The notes under the pieces are model-generated. The model saw nothing but the letters and a program-made list of their open reading frames with translations, had not been told where the DNA came from and searched no databases. A program made the translations under genes and the position numbers. Positions 1 through 5,937 of a stretch of DNA of 9,297 nucleotides are shown piece by piece; the first letter of the stretch is position 1; each line of letters starts with the position of its first letter. The DNA comes from an uncultured Collinsella sp. (GTDB lineage: Bacteria > Actinomycetota > Coriobacteriia > Coriobacteriales > Coriobacteriaceae), in the NCBI GenBank assembly GCA_937950415.1, contig CALFDL010000337.1, positions 1 to 9,297 on the forward strand, given 5' to 3'.

Positions 1-364
1 GGGCGCTATATGCCGGCGCGGCGGTGTTAAAGATGACGTAGAACACGATGCTCGCAAACACGATGTAGAAGCGCCAATGGTCGCCGGCAGCCTCACTCCA
101 CAGGCGGCGCACCGTCGCCCAGGTGTCGCGGGGCGTCTCGTCCTCGTCTTCGTCGTCCACGTCGCGCATACGCTCTGCCTCGGCACGGGCGCGCTCGTCC
201 TCGGCGCGCTCGTTTTCCTCGTACAGCGCCAGGCGACGAGCCTCGCGCTCGGCCGCGGCCCTAGCGGCGTCATCCAGCTCGGTCGACGCGGCAGCCGTTT
301 CCTCGACCAGTCCCGCGGCAGCGGCGTCATCAACGCCGCCCTGCTTCTTGAGCTCCTCGGTCAT
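1..364 (-). CDS. ABC exporter half-transporter, second subunit (N-terminal part; runs off left edge)
   Basis: The first 121 codons of a gene whose remainder lies beyond the left edge. The ATG at 364-362 follows a GGAGGTGAG Shine-Dalgarno, and the upstream ABC gene ends one base before it. Residues 1 to about 80 form a highly charged Glu/Ala/Arg/Asp-rich, probably coiled-coil extension, ending in an acidic run (DVDDEDEDE) at about 73-81. From about residue 84 the sequence changes to TWATVRRLWSEAAGDHWRF and then a hydrophobic segment (IVFASIVFYVIFN), as expected for the cytosolic elbow helix and first membrane helix of a type IV (MsbA/TM287-288-like) exporter. No ATPase domain is visible because of the truncation. 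Calling it an ABC subunit rests on this membrane start and on its place directly after an ABC half-transporter in one operon. By family logic it should carry the intact catalytic residues missing from its partner. Confidence 0.82.
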   Translation of the reverse strand, partial: MTEELKKQGGVDDAAAAGLVEETAAASTELDDAARAAAEREARRLALYEENERAEDERARAEAERMRDVDDEDEDETPRDTWATVRRLWSEAAGDHWRFYIVFASIVFYVIFNTAAPAYSA

Positions 365-365
365 G

Positions 366-2102
366 CTACTCACCTCCCTTCATCTGCGATTCCGCGATAG
401 CGCGGTACACCTCGCAGGTTTCCATAAGCTCGTCGTGCGTGCCTAGGCCCACGATCTTGCCGTCTTTGAGCACCACGATCTGATCGGCATGCAAAATAGT
501 CGAGATGCGCTGGGCGATGATGAGCACCGCGGCATCGCACGTCTCGTCCCGCAACGCATGGCGCAGGGCGGCATCGGTCTTAAAGTCCAGGGCCGAAAAA
601 CTGTCGTCGAAGATATACAGGTCGGCGCGCTTCATGAGCGCACGGGCGATTGCCAAACGCTGGCGCTGGCCGCCCGAAAAGTTCGTACCGCCCTGGGCAA
701 CCGGGGTATCGAGCCCCTGCGGTTGGTCGAGTACAAAGGTGCTCTGGGCAACCTGCAGCGCGTGAAGCATGTCGCCCTCGGTCGCGCCTTCGTTACCAAA
801 GCGAAGGTTGCTCGCCACCGTGCCCGAGAACAGCCACGCCTTCTGCGGCACATAGGCAATGCGCCCGCGGATTTCGTCTTGCGTAAGCTCGCGCAGGTCC
901 ACACCATTCAGGCGAATGGAGCCCTTGGTGGCATCGTGGAAGCGCAGCAGAAGCTTTGCCACCGTCGATTTGCCCGAGCCTGTCGAGCCAACGATCGCAG
1001 TCGTCTGACCGCGACGGCAGGCAAAGCTCAGGTCGCACAGGGTGTCCTCGTCGGCGTCGTCAAAGCGAAACGACATATGATCGAACACGGCGACCGCATC
1101 GGCCCCGTCCTTTGAGTCGGACGCGGCCGCATCCAGCGTGTGCTCGCCATCGACGATGCTCGGCTCGATCTCCAACACCTGCTGCGCACGGTTCAGGCAC
1201 GCGGCAGCACGCGGAAGCGTCAGCACCACCATCTGGGCCATCATCACAAAGAACAGGATCAGAAGCGCGTACTCCAGCACCGCCGAGATGCTCGCGATCT
1301 GCATGGCGTGGGCGCCCACGCGGTTGCCGCCCACCCACAGTACCGCCACCTCGGCGATATTCATCAGAAAGAAGGTGGAGCTGTCGAGGCCCACAAACAG
1401 GTGGTTGACTTTGATGGCGTTGGCGGCGTATTCGCTAAACACCTCGTCCAGACGCCGTTCCTCGTGGCGCTCCTTGTTAAACGCACGGATGACGCGCACG
1501 CCCACAATATTCTCGCGCAGCACCACGTTCATGCGGTCGATAAAGCCCTGTAGGCGCATAAAAATCGGCGCCGCGTTGGCGACCGTAAAGACCGCCGCCA
1601 CCAGCACAATCGCAACGACTACGCCCAGAAGCGCGCCCATGGCGGGATCGATAAACCAGGCGAATATGATGCCCGCCACAGCCAAAAACGGCACGGGCAG
1701 CACCAGCTGAATCGTCTGCAGAATCGCCTGCTGAATCACGTTGATGTCGTTGAGCGAGCGCGTGATCATCGATCCGGTGCCAAAGCGCTCAAAATCGCTG
1801 GCCGCGAGCTCGAGCGATTTGTCGTACACGGCATTGCGGATATCGCAAGCCACGTTGGCGGCCAGGCGCGCCGAAAGATAGCAGCCCAGCACCGTGCCGC
1901 CGCTAGCCATGCTGGTCGCGATAAACATGTATAGGCCGTTGCGTAAAATGTAGTCGACATCGCCCGTGGTAATACCGGTGTTGACCATGTTCGCCAGCAT
2001 CGTGGGAACCAACAGCGTACCGACGTTATCCACCAGCAGCACCAGCAGCGTCACTGCGACAAGCCCTCGATATGGCTTTAGAAACCTCATTAACAGTCGC
2101 AC
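366..2102 (-). CDS. ABC exporter half-transporter with degenerate catalytic site
   Basis: A complete 578-residue half-transporter: a six-helix membrane domain (about 1-300) fused to an ATP-binding domain (about 335-578), the usual length for MsbA/BmrCD-type exporters. Visible motifs are Walker A GSTGSGKST (372-380), Q-loop YVPQ (417-420), signature FSGGQ (475-479), Walker B LYIFDD (495-500) and D-loop SALD (503-506). The residue after the Walker B aspartate is Asp500, not the catalytic Glu, and the switch histidine is replaced in IIAQR by Gln531. These paired changes are typical of the degenerate subunit of heterodimeric exporters such as BmrC/YheI or TM287. The likely role is drug or lipid export at the inner membrane; the substrate cannot be told. 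The GTG start at 2102 has GGTGAGGGGGAG just upstream. An in-frame ATG at 2090, overlapping the MarR stop as TAATG, is the alternative start. It is second in the MarR operon. Confidence 0.93.
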   Translation of the reverse strand: MRLLMRFLKPYRGLVAVTLLVLLVDNVGTLLVPTMLANMVNTGITTGDVDYILRNGLYMFIATSMASGGTVLGCYLSARLAANVACDIRNAVYDKSLELAASDFERFGTGSMITRSLNDINVIQQAILQTIQLVLPVPFLAVAGIIFAWFIDPAMGALLGVVVAIVLVAAVFTVANAAPIFMRLQGFIDRMNVVLRENIVGVRVIRAFNKERHEERRLDEVFSEYAANAIKVNHLFVGLDSSTFFLMNIAEVAVLWVGGNRVGAHAMQIASISAVLEYALLILFFVMMAQMVVLTLPRAAACLNRAQQVLEIEPSIVDGEHTLDAAASDSKDGADAVAVFDHMSFRFDDADEDTLCDLSFACRRGQTTAIVGSTGSGKSTVAKLLLRFHDATKGSIRLNGVDLRELTQDEIRGRIAYVPQKAWLFSGTVASNLRFGNEGATEGDMLHALQVAQSTFVLDQPQGLDTPVAQGGTNFSGGQRQRLAIARALMKRADLYIFDDSFSALDFKTDAALRHALRDETCDAAVLIIAQRISTILHADQIVVLKDGKIVGLGTHDELMETCEVYRAIAESQMKGGE

Positions 2103-2590
2103 GACTCCCCCTCACCTTGATTCTCGGCTTGGCTCTCGGCAGCGATATGCTGCTTAAAGGCATCGCACTCATCGCCGAGCACCTGAGAGAATTTGCCGAT
2201 CAAGCGCATAATCTCGCGCTGCTCACATGGCTCAAGCGCGCCAAAGGCTCGCTGCTCGGCCTTGAGTGCCGGCAGCGCATAACGCTCGGCAAATCGCCTG
2301 CCCTCTTCGGTCAGGCTCACAACCTTGTTCTTACGACTGCCTTCGGCAAACTCCAACGTTGCGAAGCCCCGCGCCGTCAAGGTTTTAATTGCCGAGTTGA
2401 TGGTCTGCTTGCTGTAGAACCATTCGCTTGTCAGACGGCTTACGGCAATACTGCCGCCCGCCGTGCTGATGTCGACGAGCATCCAATAGGCGCAGTCCGA
2501 AAGGCCGCAGGCGCGCGAGAACTCCGAATAGATATGGTCGAGTCCATTGAGCAACCGATCGAAGTCGACCAGCGTAACCGCACTATTCAT
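2090..2590 (-). CDS. MarR-family transcriptional regulator
   Basis: A 166-residue protein, within the normal range for MarR regulators. An N-terminal helix for dimerisation (about 5-30) leads into a winged helix-turn-helix: SIAVSRLTSEWFYSKQTINSAIKTLTARGF (about 47-76) is the recognition region, FAEGSRKNKVVSLTEEGRRF (about 81-100) the wing. C-terminal helices (about 104-150) complete the dimer interface. MarR proteins bind palindromic or repeated DNA as dimers and release it on binding small ligands. It is first in an operon with two ABC exporter subunits, an arrangement common for drug-responsive autorepressors. The ATG at 2590 is preceded by GGTGGG. The stop overlaps the next gene by 13 bases, and the odd tail GEGESCDC is encoded by the DNA serving as the ribosome binding site and start of that gene. 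The inducer is unknown. Confidence 0.93.
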   Translation of the reverse strand: MNSAVTLVDFDRLLNGLDHIYSEFSRACGLSDCAYWMLVDISTAGGSIAVSRLTSEWFYSKQTINSAIKTLTARGFATLEFAEGSRKNKVVSLTEEGRRFAERYALPALKAEQRAFGALEPCEQREIMRLIGKFSQVLGDECDAFKQHIAAESQAENQGEGESCDC

Positions 2591-2608
2591 CTATCCCACC
2601 ATTCGATT

Positions 2609-2657
2609 GTCCGATTTTTGACCAATTATATGTCTCTAGATTAGTCCGAGTTTTGAC
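2609..2657 (-). promoter_or_regulatory. MarR operon promoter with paired 14-bp direct-repeat operator
   Basis: On the minus strand a perfect TATAAT (-10) lies at 2630-2625, with no good -35 at 16-18 bp. Two near-identical repeats flank it: GTCCGATTTTTGAC at 2609-2622 and GTCCGAGTTTTGAC at 2644-2657 (plus-strand reading), 13 of 14 bases identical and 35 bp apart. One covers the expected transcription start, the other the -35 region. Each has a weak internal dyad (GTC...GAC). Placement and the MarR gene directly downstream suggest an autorepression operator; that assignment is inference. Confidence 0.68.
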
Positions 2658-2709
2658 TATCGTCAACAGGCTCTCCGCAAATGCGCGCACTTTTATGGCC
2701 TATCGGCAG

Positions 2710-2745
2710 AAAAAGACCGCCGGCGCGGGGGCAGTGCCAGCGGTC
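2710..2745 (-). terminator. Rho-independent terminator of the 96-residue protein gene
   Basis: On the minus strand, arms GACCGCTGGC (2745-2736) and GCCGGCGGTC (2724-2715) pair over 10 bp with one G-T wobble around an 11-base loop. TTTTT (2714-2710) follows at once. It starts 26 bases after the stop codon of the small gene at 2772. Confidence 0.9.
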
Positions 2746-2771
2746 ACGTGAAAATCGGGTTTTATTGCCTG

Positions 2772-3062
2772 TTAAGCGGCGACGGCCTCATAGACCGTAG
2801 CGCCCGAGAAGCTATCATGCAGGCTCTTGCCGGCAATCCACGGCAGCTCGACGACCTCGCAGACCGTGTTGACCAGCTCGGAGCAGTCAGTAAAGTGGCC
2901 CTTATCGTTGAGGGCCTCGCAATCCTGAACACGCCAATAGCCATCGGTGTGCGTGATGTAGTACTCGTGATCGTTGATCGACACGAAAGCGCGCGTCTTG
3001 GAACGCAGCAGCTTCAGAAATCCTTCGAAGTCGGTCTCGACGACATCTCCAGCCTGGAACAT
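2772..3062 (-). CDS. Hypothetical protein, 96 residues
   Basis: I do not recognise this family. The start at 3062 is chosen because AGGAGG sits six to seven bases upstream; the open frame extends 12 codons further (to 3098) without a comparable ribosome binding site, and those codons are Gly/Arg-rich and unconvincing. The protein MFQAGDVVETDFEGFLKLL... is soluble, mildly acidic and rich in aromatic residues, with a central HEYYITHTDGYWRVQDCEALN stretch (about residues 32-52) that looks like beta strands of a compact single domain. There are three cysteines (about 47, 59, 68) but no metal-binding CxxC pair. No signal peptide or membrane segment is visible. It is a single-gene unit with its own terminator, divergent from the nitroreductase gene. 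The ribosome binding site and terminator make it a convincing real gene; no function is proposed. Confidence 0.8.
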   Translation of the reverse strand: MFQAGDVVETDFEGFLKLLRSKTRAFVSINDHEYYITHTDGYWRVQDCEALNDKGHFTDCSELVNTVCEVVELPWIAGKSLHDSFSGATVYEAVAA

Positions 3063-3356
3063 GATGTTACCTCCTGGCCCGGCGCCACCACGGCGCATTA
3101 ATAAACGTTGGTACTCCTTTAGTAAAACCTTTATCAGAGGTTATGCGTTCGTCATTTAGGCAAGTGGTAAAAAACCGCAGGGTAGACGGGATAAAACGTT
3201 TAACCATCCCATTTGTTTGTCACATTCTGAAGGTGCTTTTATGCAAACCTACTTTCCCAATTGGAATCTATCCTTTTGGCCGGGCAATTGACCGTCTATC
3301 GTTTGAGCCCGACGGGTATGAACGGGGCATCTGCAACGCCACCGCAAGGAGACACC
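3063..3356. other. Divergent intergenic region between the small protein gene and the nitroreductase gene
   Basis: About 290 bp, more AT-rich than its surroundings, holding promoters for both flanking genes. Seen: GGGAT (3188-3192) and ATCCC (3206-3210) flanking a near-palindrome TAAAACGTTTAA (3192-3203), a possible operator; a related ATAAACGTT at 3101-3109; a plus-strand TTGTCA (3216-3221) with TATGCA 17 bp further on, a weak promoter; and on the minus strand a weak TTTACT/TATTAA pair 17 bp apart ahead of the small gene. A possible 16-residue leader ORF is listed separately. None of the promoter matches is strong enough to be sure. Confidence 0.4.
3241..3291 (+). CDS. Possible 16-residue leader peptide upstream of nitroreductase
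   Basis: An ATG at 3241 has GAAGGTG five bases upstream, a good Shine-Dalgarno, and opens a short frame MQTYFPNWNLSFWPGN ending in TGA at 3289-3291, 65 bases before the nitroreductase start. The peptide is unusually aromatic (two Trp, two Phe, one Tyr). It could be a regulatory leader or a chance ORF. The weak promoter noted at 3216-3244 would begin too late to transcribe it, so an upstream promoter would be required. Confidence 0.22.
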   Translation: MQTYFPNWNLSFWPGN

Positions 3357-3878
3357 ATGGAGACTATCGAAGCACTCATTCACCGCCGCAGCTGCCGCAA
3401 CTACAGCGATCGTCCCGTCGAGGCCGAAAAGCTTGCACGTATTATCGAAGCCGGCCAATATGCACCGAGCGGCATGGGCCGCCAGCCGGTGACGTTTGTC
3501 GCCGTCACCGACCCCGCGACCATCGAGCGTCTCTCACAGCTCAACGCCCAGGTCATGGACAGCAACAGCGACCCCTTCTATGGCGCCAAGACCGTTGTGG
3601 TGGTGCTGGTTGACCGCAGCGTGCCCACACATCTGGAAGACGGCTCGCTCGCCATGGGCAACTTGCTCAACGCCGCCTATGCACTGGGTGTCGATTCGTG
3701 CTGGATTCACCGCGCGCATGAGGTCTTTGACTCGCCCGAGGGCCTGGAGCTGCTGGCCAGCTGGGGCCTGCCCGCCGACGGCAGCCTGCGCGGTGTCGGT
3801 AACTGCATTCTTGGCTACGCCGAGGACACGCTACCCGAGCCCAAACCCCGCCGCGACAACGTGGTATACGTCAAGTAG
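3357..3878 (+). CDS. Nitroreductase family protein (FMN-dependent)
   Basis: A 173-residue protein of the nitroreductase fold (PF00881), homodimeric flavoenzymes that use NAD(P)H to reduce nitro compounds, quinones or related electron acceptors in the cytoplasm. Seen: the N-terminal FMN phosphate-binding motif RRSCRNYSDRPV (10-21), APSGMGRQP (36-44), the central helix SLAMGNLLNAAYALGVDSCWI (about 97-117) typical of the dimer core, and the C-terminal GYAE...PEPKPRR (153-166) that contacts the flavin. Its length matches the short class of the family. The ATG at 3357 is chosen for AAGGAG five bases upstream; the frame stays open upstream to 3261 but lacks such a site. It is monocistronic, convergent with the next gene and followed by an inverted repeat. 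The natural substrate cannot be deduced. Confidence 0.93.
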   Translation: METIEALIHRRSCRNYSDRPVEAEKLARIIEAGQYAPSGMGRQPVTFVAVTDPATIERLSQLNAQVMDSNSDPFYGAKTVVVVLVDRSVPTHLEDGSLAMGNLLNAAYALGVDSCWIHRAHEVFDSPEGLELLASWGLPADGSLRGVGNCILGYAEDTLPEPKPRRDNVVYVK

Positions 3879-3896
3879 CGCAGGAGTGTCCCAAAC

Positions 3897-3931
3897 TGCC
3901 GGCAGAAAAGGAACGTCCCCTTCTGCCGGCA
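3897..3931. repeat. Perfect inverted repeat between convergent genes; REP-like element or bidirectional terminator
   Basis: Arms TGCCGGCAGAA (3897-3907) and TTCTGCCGGCA (3921-3931) pair perfectly over 11 bp around a 13-base loop AAGGAACGTCCCC, which has its own small GGA/TCC pairing. It lies 18 bases after the nitroreductase stop and 2 bases from the stop of the convergent gene. No T-run follows on either strand, so it is not a classic intrinsic terminator. It resembles in design the hairpin at 8006-8042. Confidence 0.72.
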
Positions 3932-3933
3932 AG

Positions 3934-4509
3934 CTATGTTGATATTTGAGTTGTCGTCGTTTCGTTCGTCTGGGCCGTTTCGACGTCGTCGCCTTGCTTG
4001 TCTTCGTCCTTTTGCGCATCGGCGATGGTGGAGGCCGCCGCGACGATACCGCGCTGGGGCGCAACGCCCGTCTGGGTCTGTGCGCCCTCGACAACTTCTG
4101 TGCCTGCATGCGCGAGCTCGGGCGATTTAAACATTGCGTCCAAGTTGGCGCCACCGCCGGCGTAGCCAAGCGCAGCGAGCGCGATGACGATCACCGCAAC
4201 GACGGCCACGATCGGCACATAACGATGCCAACCAGCAGGATTGAGCCCGCTGCGGCGAGCCGCCCCGCGGCTGATGTAGCCGAGCGTTCCGTCGTGCTTG
4301 AGCTTTGAGCCCACCACGCGTTTGCGGCCCCACAGCGAGGACTCTGCCTGCATTGCCAAGCGGGCGCTTGCCGAAGGATAGCCGTATTTAGTGCGCTTGA
4401 ACGAGCCATCAAACCCCGAGGCGTGTTTGCCCCACGTCACCGATGTCGTGCGTCGGTTAACCGGCGCGGCGCTCCGCCTTCTGCGGCTCGGTTTTGAAGT
4501 CTCAGCCAT
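3934..4509 (-). CDS. Hypothetical single-pass membrane protein
   Basis: I do not recognise the family. The ATG at 4509 has GAGGG just upstream; the frame extends 18 codons further without a site. The 191-residue protein has three parts: a strongly basic N-terminal region (about 1-95, with RRRRR near 9-13 and many Lys/Arg/Ser), one hydrophobic segment YVPIVAVVAVIVIALAALGY (97-116), and a low-complexity tail rich in Ala, Thr, Asp, Glu and Gln (about 120-191, ending TNETTTTQIST). The positive-inside rule puts the basic part in the cytoplasm and the acidic, Thr-rich tail outside. There is no enzyme motif, sortase signal or lipobox. It lies 84 bp downstream of the Fis-type regulator in the same direction, with a candidate promoter between them, so it may be transcribed alone or with the regulator. 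A cell-envelope role is only a guess. Confidence 0.75.
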   Translation of the reverse strand: MAETSKPSRRRRSAAPVNRRTTSVTWGKHASGFDGSFKRTKYGYPSASARLAMQAESSLWGRKRVVGSKLKHDGTLGYISRGAARRSGLNPAGWHRYVPIVAVVAVIVIALAALGYAGGGANLDAMFKSPELAHAGTEVVEGAQTQTGVAPQRGIVAAASTIADAQKDEDKQGDDVETAQTNETTTTQIST

Positions 4510-4553
4510 ATGCCCTCGCACGCCGTAACCAAATCGAAACAATAACGCTTTGG

Positions 4554-4582
4554 ACTGTAGCACACGCGTCGCGCGCGGTCAC
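4554..4582 (-). promoter_or_regulatory. Candidate promoter of the single-pass membrane protein gene
   Basis: On the minus strand GTGACC (4582-4577; 4 of 6 to the -35 consensus) and TACAGT (4559-4554; 4 of 6 to the -10) are separated by exactly 17 bp, 45 bases upstream of the chosen ATG. No terminator is visible between the preceding stop and this site. Confidence 0.4.
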
Positions 4583-4593
4583 GGGCGCCTCGC

Positions 4594-5811
4594 TCAACGG
4601 TCATCGTCCTTCAGCAAGCGCCACAGCGTTGTACGGCTTATGCCCAGCACCTCCGCCGCACGGGTTCGGTTGCCGTGGAGATGGTCTACAACCAGATGCG
4701 CGATATCTCGCTCGGTATCGGCCAGCGGTCGCAGGATATACAGGTCACTTTCGAGCGTCGGGGCGCCAAAGGTTGCGGTCTTAATCACGTCCTCTTGGGC
4801 GAGCACTTCCTCCGCCACAGCTCGGTCCACCGTGCCCGTCCCCGCCAATATATACAGTCGTTCCGAGACCTCGCGGAGCTGCAGATAATTGCGCGGCCAG
4901 CGGTAAGCATCGAGCGTCTTCGTCGCCGCGGCAGACAGCGTGGGTGCTGCCGTCTCAAATGCATCAGCGAGATATTCCAAATAGCGCGCAACCTTCGTCG
5001 ACGCGGCTCCCTGCTCGGCGATTGCCGGCGCCACGCTCACCGCACAGGCGAAGCGCTCGGTCACAAAGGCGGCTTGATCACTTTCGCTGCCGCCCGGCAT
5101 GTCATCCGCCGTCAGCACCACATGACAGCGCGTCGCCAACGCGGTGTCGGCCATCGTGGAAACGAGCTCGCGGAGGCGCTGGGGGCCAACCGCATTCCAG
5201 CCCTCAATGCAAAGTGTCAGCCCCGTTTGGAACAGCGGCGATTCGGAGCTTTTGAGCACATGGCGCCAACCGCGATCGGTGAGTTCATCGAGCGCAACGG
5301 AAACAAAGGGCTGATCGGCAAAAGGACCGTCCAGATAGAGGCGCTTGGCGATCTCGACCTGACCCGCTCCCAGCTCGCCCTCGAGCATAAGGGGCACGCC
5401 GCGCGCGTAGCTCTCGGCAACCGGTGCAGCCACCGCAGCGGCACCCTCAACGATGCCGTACGCGCTCGATTCGTAGCGGGCCTCAACTTCGTCGGCGTTG
5501 AGCCACTCGATGCCCGCATGCGCCGCGGCACCGCGCACCTCGCGGACCACGACGACCCAAAGGCCCCCGCCCTCTTTGTCGGCGGAGCGAACGGTCAGGC
5601 TCAGGCGCGTACCCGCACGCCCCATAACCAGACGCGCGCCGTCTCCTATACGGTCGAGGCGCTCGGCAACAAAAGTCGCCACATCCCGCTCAAGCGCCGC
5701 GTCATTCATGGTCGAGATCGCGACGTCCCCACGCGCATCGATTGCCAATGCCGAGGCCCCGGCAGCAGCCAGGGCCTCGGTCAAGATGTTCAGCTTGGCA
5801 TCGCTATCCAT
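4594..5811 (-). CDS. Fis-type DNA-binding regulator with degenerate AAA+ domain
   Basis: A 405-residue protein. Residues about 1-95 form a small alpha/beta domain that could be PAS-like. About 110-340 align by eye with the AAA+ domain of sigma-54 activators, but key motifs are lost: the Walker A position reads GELGAGQ (145-151), with Gln for the catalytic Lys; the Walker B position reads LTLCIEGW (198-205), without the Asp-Glu pair; the sigma-54-binding GAFTGA loop is absent. The family landmark near the end of the domain survives as YRWPRNYLQLREV (303-315, for WPGNxREL). The C-terminus is a clear Fis-type helix-turn-helix, GNRTRAAEVLGISRTTLWRLL (about 380-400). It therefore probably binds DNA but neither hydrolyses ATP nor activates sigma-54. 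ATG 5811 is chosen for AGGGG six bases upstream; the frame stays open to a TTG at 6012. Its targets are unknown; autoregulation is possible through the palindromes upstream. Confidence 0.82.
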   Translation of the reverse strand: MDSDAKLNILTEALAAAGASALAIDARGDVAISTMNDAALERDVATFVAERLDRIGDGARLVMGRAGTRLSLTVRSADKEGGGLWVVVVREVRGAAAHAGIEWLNADEVEARYESSAYGIVEGAAAVAAPVAESYARGVPLMLEGELGAGQVEIAKRLYLDGPFADQPFVSVALDELTDRGWRHVLKSSESPLFQTGLTLCIEGWNAVGPQRLRELVSTMADTALATRCHVVLTADDMPGGSESDQAAFVTERFACAVSVAPAIAEQGAASTKVARYLEYLADAFETAAPTLSAAATKTLDAYRWPRNYLQLREVSERLYILAGTGTVDRAVAEEVLAQEDVIKTATFGAPTLESDLYILRPLADTERDIAHLVVDHLHGNRTRAAEVLGISRTTLWRLLKDDDR

Positions 5812-5937
5812 GATTTGCCCCTGTCCGCGGCGACATGCAGCCGCCGACGGTCGCACGACCGAGTGTTTCAAAATTGAACGATATTGCTCACCAAACACTA
5901 TAGGGCAGAAAGCGCCGTCCTGCGAGTATAGGTGTTG

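Noticed and set aside
489..1115. A 208-codon open frame on the plus strand within the ABC transporter gene
   Set aside because: It is antisense to the ATP-binding domain, whose motifs are all readable on the minus strand; there is no ribosome binding site or recognisable domain.
3143..3613. A 156-codon plus-strand frame overlapping the start of the nitroreductase gene
   Set aside because: It runs through the non-coding divergent region and then out of frame over the nitroreductase, with no ribosome binding site; the composition is that of a chance frame.
4675..5877. A 400-codon open frame on the plus strand opposite the Fis-type regulator
   Set aside because: It lies antisense to a gene with clear domain structure and a good ribosome binding site, its protein looks like a shadow translation (His/Arg-rich, no motif), and long antisense frames are common in GC-rich DNA.
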